This document shows positions 36,743-42,502 of a stretch of 42,502 nucleotides of DNA, piece after piece. The translations under genes and the position numbers were made by a program. A model generated the notes under the pieces. The model was given only the letters and a program-made list of their open reading frames with translations, did not search any database and was not told where the DNA came from. The DNA lies in NCBI GenBank assembly GCA_028222435.1, contig JAOIST010000006.1, positions 1-42,502 on the forward strand, written 5' to 3'. The stretch is from Candidatus Pelagibacter sp. (GTDB lineage: Bacteria > Pseudomonadota > Alphaproteobacteria > Pelagibacterales > Pelagibacteraceae). Within the stretch, counting starts at the first letter, position 1, and the number at the start of each line of letters is the position of its first letter.

Positions 36743-39130
36743 ATGAAAACTTCATACTTAAAACCTCTATTGCCATTAAGGGACATAGTTATATTTCCGT
36801 CGATGGTGGTCCCACTGTTTGTAGGAAGAGAAAAATCCATCAAAGCTTTGCAAGAAGTTATGAGATCAGATAAATCAATTGTTTTAGTTACACAAAAAAA
36901 TTCTGAAATTGACGATCCAAAAAGCAAAGATTTGTACCAGTATGGTTGCTTGAGCAAAGTACTACAGCTGTTAAAGCTTCCTGACGGTACTGTAAAAGTT
37001 TTAGTAGAAGGAGAAAAAAGAATTAAAATTTTGAAATATGATGACCAAAATAAAGTAGATCACTTAACTTGTGAGGTTGAAATTAAAGAGGATCAAAATG
37101 TTTCAAAAGATCTTGAGCCCCTAGCTCTAAGTTTAATAAAAAAATTTGATAGGTTACAAGTACTTAATAAGAAAGATTTTAACGAAGCTACAAGTAATCT
37201 TAAAAACCTAAGAGATCCTATCCAAATAGCCAATAACATTTCATCAAATCTTAATATTCAAATATTTGAAAAACAGGAGTTGTTAGAAATTATTGACATC
37301 AAAAAAAGATTGGAAAAAATTCATCAATTAATTGAGAAAGAAACAAGTGTACTTTCAGTTGAAAAAAAAATACGCGGAAGAGTAAAAAATCAAATGGAAA
37401 AAACTCAAAGAGAATACTATTTGAATGAACAGTTGAAAGCTATTCAAAAAGAACTTGGAGAAATTGATGAAGGTAAAGATGAGTTAGCATCTTTATCAAC
37501 AGCAATATCAGATGCAAAAATGCCCAAGTTAGCAAAAGATAAATGTTTGTCGGAATTAAAAAAATTAAAATCTATGAGCCCTATGTCAGCAGAAGCAACA
37601 GTTGTAAGAAATTACCTTGACTGGATGACAGAACTACCTTGGTCAAATAAATCAAAAATAAATACTGATTTAAATAATGCTCAAAAAACTCTTGACGAAG
37701 ATCACTATGGTTTAGAAAAAGTAAAAGAAAGAATTATTGAATTTTTAGCCGTGCAGAAAAGAATGCAAAAAATGAAAGGGCCTATTTTATGTTTAGTTGG
37801 CCCTCCCGGGGTAGGCAAAACATCTCTTGGAAAATCAATCGCAAAAGCAACTAATAGAAAGTTTATAAGAATATCATTGGGAGGAATTAGAGATGAAGCA
37901 GAAATTAGGGGTCATAGAAGAACCTACATAGGATCATTACCGGGCAAGATTATACAAATGATGAAAAAAGCTGGAACTAAAAATCCATTATTTTTGTTAG
38001 ATGAAATAGATAAAGTAGGCAATGATTACAGAGGGGATCCATCATCAGCATTATTAGAAGCGTTAGACCCAGAACAAAACAAAGAATTTAATGATCATTA
38101 CTTAGAGGTAGATTATGATTTATCAGATGTAATGTTTGTAACAACAGCAAACACTCTTAATATTTTGCCACCATTACTTGATAGGATGGAGGTAATAAGA
38201 CTTTCTGGATATACAGAGGATGAAAAAGTCAATATTTCTCAAAAATATTTAATACCAAATCAAAGTAAAAATAACGGATTAAAAAAAGATGAGTGGAAAA
38301 TTGATGAGGAAATAAACAGAAAAATAATTAGACATTACACGAGAGAGTCAGGTGTAAGAAATCTCGAGAGAGAGATTTCTAAAATCGCTAGAAAATTGGT
38401 TAAAAAAATAGACAATCATGAAAAAGTAAACTTCCCAATTAATGATAGAGATTTAAAAGAATTATTAGGTGTTCAGAAATTTAATTATGGGGAAATTGAA
38501 GAAGAAAATAGAATAGGGGTGGTAACAGGTTTAGCCTGGACAGAAGCTGGTGGTGAAATATTAAAAATTGAGTCTGTAGTTATGCCGGGTAAAGGAAAAA
38601 TGCAAATTACAGGAAAGCTTGGAGAAGTAATGCAAGAGTCGGTAAAAGCTGCAAAATCTTATATTAGGTCAAAAAGCCTGGATTATGGAATTATCCCCCC
38701 AATTTTTGATAAAAAAGATTTTCATATTCATGTTCCTGAAGGCGCAACACCTAAAGACGGACCTTCAGCTGGAGTAGGAATGGTCACGTCAATTATTTCT
38801 GCAATTACAGAAATACCTGTAAATAAAAATGTTGCAATGACAGGTGAGATAACTTTAAGAGGGTTGGTGCTTCCAATTGGCGGTCTAAAAGAAAAATTAT
38901 TAGCTGCACATAGAGCAGGAATTAAAAAAGTATTAATTCCAATAGAAAATAAAAAGGATTTAGTCGAGGTTCCAAAAACTGTTTTAGACTCAGTTGAAAT
39001 TATTCCAGTAAAAAATGTTGATGAAGTTTTAAAAGTTGCTTTAACAAAACCCTTGAAAAGAGTTGAGTGGGTAGAAGTTGATCAGCTATCTAATAAAGAA
39101 AAGTCAAAAAAAGAATTAAGCACTCACTAA
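36743..39130 (+). CDS. lon: ATP-dependent protease Lon (LonA)
   Basis: Hexameric AAA+ protease degrading misfolded and regulatory proteins. 795 residues. LON substrate-binding domain 1-195 with LPLRDIVIFPSMVVPLFVGR; coiled helical region about 200-300; Walker A GPPGVGKTS near 353-361; Walker B FLLDEIDKVG near 416-425; protease domain with S675 in KDGPSAGVG and K718, the 43-residue spacing of the E. coli dyad. Only 9 bases to the convergent glycosyltransferase gene. The HU gene that commonly follows lon in proteobacteria is not here. Confidence 0.98.
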   Translation: MKTSYLKPLLPLRDIVIFPSMVVPLFVGREKSIKALQEVMRSDKSIVLVTQKNSEIDDPKSKDLYQYGCLSKVLQLLKLPDGTVKVLVEGEKRIKILKYDDQNKVDHLTCEVEIKEDQNVSKDLEPLALSLIKKFDRLQVLNKKDFNEATSNLKNLRDPIQIANNISSNLNIQIFEKQELLEIIDIKKRLEKIHQLIEKETSVLSVEKKIRGRVKNQMEKTQREYYLNEQLKAIQKELGEIDEGKDELASLSTAISDAKMPKLAKDKCLSELKKLKSMSPMSAEATVVRNYLDWMTELPWSNKSKINTDLNNAQKTLDEDHYGLEKVKERIIEFLAVQKRMQKMKGPILCLVGPPGVGKTSLGKSIAKATNRKFIRISLGGIRDEAEIRGHRRTYIGSLPGKIIQMMKKAGTKNPLFLLDEIDKVGNDYRGDPSSALLEALDPEQNKEFNDHYLEVDYDLSDVMFVTTANTLNILPPLLDRMEVIRLSGYTEDEKVNISQKYLIPNQSKNNGLKKDEWKIDEEINRKIIRHYTRESGVRNLEREISKIARKLVKKIDNHEKVNFPINDRDLKELLGVQKFNYGEIEEENRIGVVTGLAWTEAGGEILKIESVVMPGKGKMQITGKLGEVMQESVKAAKSYIRSKSLDYGIIPPIFDKKDFHIHVPEGATPKDGPSAGVGMVTSIISAITEIPVNKNVAMTGEITLRGLVLPIGGLKEKLLAAHRAGIKKVLIPIENKKDLVEVPKTVLDSVEIIPVKNVDEVLKVALTKPLKRVEWVEVDQLSNKEKSKKELSTH

Positions 39131-39139
39131 TTTTTCAAT

Positions 39140-40030
39140 TTAATCCAACCAGTCAGAGTATTTTTTTTGATTTGAAGAAATATATTCTGGCAAAAGATCA
39201 ATATCGTAATTTTTTAGAATAGATTTTCCTGACCATTTATAACCTTTTTGATCTATATTATGATCATACATTACTCTTTTCTCTTCAATCAATTTTTTTA
39301 AATCTTTAATGCTTAATCCGCTTTCTTCATATTCATAGTGATGAGCAAAATTTAATAATTTTTTTTCAAGTTCTTCTGCTGTTCTTAAGCAAGTGAAATG
39401 CCAACCACCGTTTTTAATGAAGTATAAATTTGTATACTTTTTTTTTGAAAACAACGTATCCAATCTCCATTTAGGATAATTTTTCCCTTTGACATTTCTT
39501 AGCCACTGAGGAGTAATTAAGTTTTTTTTTCTAACTGCCTTAGTCCCTAACCAGGTATAATCTTGATAAAAAAGATTAAGCTTATAGTAAAACATCTTTT
39601 GTTCAAATATAATGATTTTGTTATTAATTTTTGATAAATCTATTTTGTTTAAATCAGGTATTTCATCCAAATCGCTAATTAAAATTAAATCATCATTCAA
39701 CGCCTCTTCAATACCTCGAGAAAGATTTTCTCTTTGAAAATAATCCCTTGCCATTCCGTTTAAAATTAATTTCTCTCCCTTTTGTTCTTTTGTTTCACTG
39801 TCTAGAATTTTTAAAATGTTATCAGGTTGTTTATCTACAATTATATAAATTATTTTATCTTTGAATTTTTTGAATTTATTAATATCAAAATTTAATTTTT
39901 TTTTTGTACCGTTATGTGTATAGGTCGCTTCAGCTATTACGAATTTTTTTACAAATTTATTAAGGGTATTAAATCTTAAATCTAAGAGCAAATCTTCATC
40001 AAAATACATGAAGCAATCATATATATTCAT
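39140..40030 (-). CDS. Glycosyltransferase family 17 protein
   Basis: Probable surface-glycan glycosyltransferase. 296 residues, no membrane segment or signal. Family-17 features: IYDCFMYFDEDLLLDLRFN at the start, VIAEATYTHNGTKK near 32-45, the acidic metal-binding-like LISDLDEIPDLNKI near 115-128, and the Tyr/Trp-rich FYYKLNLFYQDYTWLGTKAV near 146-165 followed by GGWHFTCL. The family is named after eukaryotic beta-1,4-N-acetylglucosaminyltransferase III; bacterial members are uncharacterised, so the sugar is unknown. It is convergent with lon and divergent from the fusion gene (53-base gap), and marks the start of a sugar region. Confidence 0.83.
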   Translation of the reverse strand: MNIYDCFMYFDEDLLLDLRFNTLNKFVKKFVIAEATYTHNGTKKKLNFDINKFKKFKDKIIYIIVDKQPDNILKILDSETKEQKGEKLILNGMARDYFQRENLSRGIEEALNDDLILISDLDEIPDLNKIDLSKINNKIIIFEQKMFYYKLNLFYQDYTWLGTKAVRKKNLITPQWLRNVKGKNYPKWRLDTLFSKKKYTNLYFIKNGGWHFTCLRTAEELEKKLLNFAHHYEYEESGLSIKDLKKLIEEKRVMYDHNIDQKGYKWSGKSILKNYDIDLLPEYISSNQKKYSDWLD

Positions 40031-40083
40031 GCTAATTGAGTTATAATAAAAAATAATATAAGTAAATATTAATAAATAAATCT

Positions 40084-42285
40084 ATGAAAAAAAAAATCAT
40101 TATAACCGGTGGCCTTGGTTACATAGGTACAGAGCTATGTAAGTTATATTCAGGTGTTAGCTGGCATCACAAGATTATTATAATAGACAACAGGTTTATT
40201 TCTGAAAGAGTTAATCAAATTCGAAATTGGAATATGGAATTTATCCAAGGAGATATTTTGGATAAAGAATTAGTAACTAAATATTGCAAGGACGCGAATA
40301 TAGTTCATCACTTAGCTGGTATAACAACTGTTCCACGAACGAAAAGTGAATCATCAAATACCCAAGATGCTAAAATTAAAGAAGTGGGAGAAAAAGGAAC
40401 TCAAAATATTTTAGATGCTATCAGTGATAAATGTAAAATTATATTTCCTTCGACCCATGTTGTTTATGAAGGAATCAATGAAGTAAAAAAAGAAATTAAA
40501 GAAAGCGAAGAAACTAAGCCAGTTTTATCTTACTCTACATCCAAAGCTATTAATGAGAAACAATTAAAAAATTCTGGAAAAAATTACATAATTTTAAGAT
40601 TAGGATCAGTTTATGGATATTCAACAGACTCAATGAGAGTTGATATAATGCCTAACTTATTTTCAAAAATAACCTCTCAAGATGGAACTTTAAAGTTATT
40701 TGCTGGAGGAAGACAAATTAAAAGCTTAGTACCACTTATAGATGTTGCAAGATGTTTTAAATATATGGAGGAAAAAGAAGAAATTAAATCCGAGATATTT
40801 AATTTAACAAAGGATACAGTATCTGTAAAAGAAGTAGCGGAAATATGCAAAAAACATAATCCAAAAGTAACACTTAAAGAGACAAATGATGAAGTTCCAA
40901 ATTTAGGTTTTTCTTTATCAAATAAAAAATTATTAAATACAGGCTTTGAATTTCTCTATAACTTAAATCAAAATATTAAAGAAATGATTCAAAAATGGTC
41001 TAAACAAGACTTAATCAAGGACTTGGAGCATGTAAAAAATGGAGAAAACTTGTTTGTTGATGAAAGGGGAGTAATTAGCAATCATGAATTAACGGAACCA
41101 ATTAATTTAATTGGTATGATTGATTCAAAAAAAGGCACTATCAGAGCAAATCATTACCATCCGCAACAAGAACAAAAATGTTTATTTACAAAAGGACAAA
41201 TCATAGAAATATTTCAAGATATTATTAATCCAAATGCTCCAAAAATTACTCAAGTTGTTAACGAAGGACAGTTGTCAATTATAAAACCTAATGTAGCCCA
41301 CACAATGGTTTTTACCAAAGATACTACGTTTCTTAATCTTGTAAGAGGGGAAAGGAACCATGAAAATTATGGAATCACTCACACTATTAGACATTTGTTT
41401 GTAGACGAAAAAGAAAAAAATTTATTATTGGACTGTTATAAATTTGAATGCAGATGTTGCAGCAACATTGATCTTAAAAGAGTTGTTTCTTTAGGATACC
41501 AACCTTTAGCAAATAACTTGTTAGATAAAAAAAATGAAAAATGTGAGCTTTATCCTTTAGAGGTAAATTATTGTAATAAATGTCATAATTGCCAATTATC
41601 GGTCGCAGTAAATCCAAAAAAAATGTTCTCGAATTATCTTTATACTTCTTCAACATCAAAAGTTTTTAGAGACCACTTTGTTGAAGCAGCTAAAAAATAC
41701 TCAAAAGAACTTAAGTTAAATAAAAAATCTTATGTAATTGATATTGGCAGCAATGATGGTGTTGCACTTAAACCATTTTTAGACTTAGGTTTTAAAAAAG
41801 TTTTAGGAATTGAACCCGCTAAAAATTTAGCTAAATTGGCAAATAAAAAAAAAATAAAAACTTTTAATGGTTTTTTAGAGAAAAAAAATATTAAAAAAAT
41901 TAAAAATAATGCAGATTTAATTTTAGCATCAAATGTTTTTGCTCACTCAGATAAGCTTAAAGAGATGGCTCAATGTATGTTGAGTTTATTAAGCAGTAAA
42001 GGAACTATAATTATAGAAGTTCAATATTTGATGAACACATTAAAGGATTTGACTTTTGACAATATTTACCATGAACATTACAATTATTGGTCATTAACTT
42101 CCTTGGTTTACTTTTTTAACCAGCTTAATGCAAAAATATATAGATCTGAAAAAATAAACACGCACGGAGGCTCAATAAGAATTTATATTAAAAAAGATAA
42201 AAATGCTAAAATAGAAAAAAGTGTTAAAAATATGCTTAAAGAAGAAGAAAGATTTGGAATTAACCCTGCTTCAAAAAATAAATAA
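40084..42285 (+). CDS. Three-domain sugar-nucleotide enzyme: epimerase/dehydratase + cupin + C-methyltransferase (C-terminus disrupted)
   Basis: One continuous frame of 733 residues. Domain 1 (1-305): extended short-chain dehydrogenase with Rossmann motif GGLGYIG (9-15), S123 and Y150xxxK154, of NDP-sugar epimerase/dehydratase type. Domain 2 (about 320-440): cupin with ANHYHPQQEQ (metal-like H357, H359) and VAHTMVF, like sugar isomerases/epimerases or the CapF C-terminal cupin. Domain 3 (from about 452): zinc-type sugar C-methyltransferase with cysteines C456, C458, C459, C497, C500, C503, PLANNLL, SAM motif VIDIGSNDG (551-559) and YHEHYNYWS. The reading stops at 42283-42285, but the expected last methyltransferase domain continues in another frame from 42297. 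Role inferred: making a branched or modified deoxysugar for surface polysaccharide. Individual domains are confident, the substrate is unknown. Confidence 0.82.
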   Translation: MKKKIIITGGLGYIGTELCKLYSGVSWHHKIIIIDNRFISERVNQIRNWNMEFIQGDILDKELVTKYCKDANIVHHLAGITTVPRTKSESSNTQDAKIKEVGEKGTQNILDAISDKCKIIFPSTHVVYEGINEVKKEIKESEETKPVLSYSTSKAINEKQLKNSGKNYIILRLGSVYGYSTDSMRVDIMPNLFSKITSQDGTLKLFAGGRQIKSLVPLIDVARCFKYMEEKEEIKSEIFNLTKDTVSVKEVAEICKKHNPKVTLKETNDEVPNLGFSLSNKKLLNTGFEFLYNLNQNIKEMIQKWSKQDLIKDLEHVKNGENLFVDERGVISNHELTEPINLIGMIDSKKGTIRANHYHPQQEQKCLFTKGQIIEIFQDIINPNAPKITQVVNEGQLSIIKPNVAHTMVFTKDTTFLNLVRGERNHENYGITHTIRHLFVDEKEKNLLLDCYKFECRCCSNIDLKRVVSLGYQPLANNLLDKKNEKCELYPLEVNYCNKCHNCQLSVAVNPKKMFSNYLYTSSTSKVFRDHFVEAAKKYSKELKLNKKSYVIDIGSNDGVALKPFLDLGFKKVLGIEPAKNLAKLANKKKIKTFNGFLEKKNIKKIKNNADLILASNVFAHSDKLKEMAQCMLSLLSSKGTIIIEVQYLMNTLKDLTFDNIYHEHYNYWSLTSLVYFFNQLNAKIYRSEKINTHGGSIRIYIKKDKNAKIEKSVKNMLKEEERFGINPASKNK

Positions 42286-42296
42286 AAAATAACTAA

Positions 42297-42502
42297 ACTT
42301 ACCAAAAATTTGGAGAAAAAGTTTATGAGATAAGAAATAATGTTTTAGCAAATATAAAAAAATTAAAAGAAAATAAAAAACATATCATAGGTTTTGGTGC
42401 ACCAGCTAAAGCTACTACAGCCTTGAATTTTTTTGGAATTTCAGAAGAAATAGATTTTATTGTTGAAGACAATAAATTAAAACATAACAAATTCATACCA
42501 GG
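42297..42502 (+). pseudogene. Out-of-frame continuation of the C-methyltransferase domain (runs off window)
   Basis: From 42297 a different frame (one base back relative to the fusion gene) reads TYQKFGEKVYEIRNN, then IIGFGAPAKATTALNFFGI and ends at KFIPG at the window edge. GFGAPAKA is the hallmark of the C-terminal domain of sugar C-methyltransferases and should follow directly on the fusion's last residues. No start codon in this frame lies near, so it is a broken remainder and not a separate gene. The breakpoint is in A-rich sequence (42271-42300) where all three frames carry a stop. Confidence 0.8.

Noticed and set aside
42271..42300. Programmed frameshift in the fusion gene
   Set aside because: Stops occur in every frame across the break and no slippery site with a stimulator is seen, so a single programmed shift cannot restore the protein.
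1..42502. Insertion sequences, CRISPR arrays, prophage or rRNA genes
   Set aside because: No transposase-like protein, spaced direct repeats, phage genes or rRNA sequence were found; one tRNA is the only RNA gene I can support.

Overview
The window is a strongly AT-rich, extremely gene-dense bacterial chromosome segment. Very low GC, A-runs used as lysine codons, near-zero intergenic space and alphaproteobacterial markers (NDUFA12-family complex I subunit, HdaA, IscR-SUF operon, tig-clpP-clpX-lon, mrcA-prfB) point to a SAR11 / Pelagibacterales genome. The taxon is inferred from composition and gene order, not from a marker phylogeny. No gene-free stretch exceeds 300 bases; the longest gaps (about 100-145 bases) are divergent promoter regions.

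Left part (1-14.7 kb): a partial lptF diverges from pepA-ndk. It is followed by purM-purN (minus), a DUF2066 exported protein-hdaA-aspS operon (plus), a free-standing ribonucleotide-reductase-like TSCPD protein (minus), an NDUFA12-like gene with a DUF2155 gene (plus), aroQ-accB-accC (minus), thiS-thiG (plus) and an RNase E/G gene (minus). These serve purine synthesis, replication control, Asp/Asn-tRNA charging, respiration, fatty acid initiation, shikimate and thiazole synthesis, and RNA decay.

Middle part (14.7-31.2 kb): mrcA-prfB-(AsmA-like) form a one-base-overlapped operon. prfB carries the classical +1 programmed frameshift, so its true 5' end lies at 17184 and not at the later open frame. 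Then come tyrS / anmK, an alpha/beta hydrolase, and a complete iron-sulfur operon iscR-sufB-C-D-S-U-T-A, which runs head-on into glnA.

Right part (31.2-42.5 kb): an EamA transporter and a WecA/MraY-type sugar-phosphate transferase, tRNA-Leu(UAG) placed 7 bases ahead of the trigger factor start codon, then tig-clpP-clpX-lon. Directly after lon the housekeeping order stops and surface-polysaccharide genes begin: a family-17 glycosyltransferase and a very unusual single-frame fusion of sugar-nucleotide epimerase + cupin + zinc-type C-methyltransferase, interrupted near its end by a frameshift and stop.

The best leads are: the three-domain sugar fusion; a stand-alone NrdJ-type C-terminal domain; an RNase E without any cysteine and so without the zinc-link; systematic 3' overlap of convergent genes (seven of eight junctions, four sharing a palindromic TTAA as both stop codons); the tRNA-tig junction that leaves no room for a leader; and a thiG start whose ribosome site is the ThiS Gly-Gly-Gly tail.
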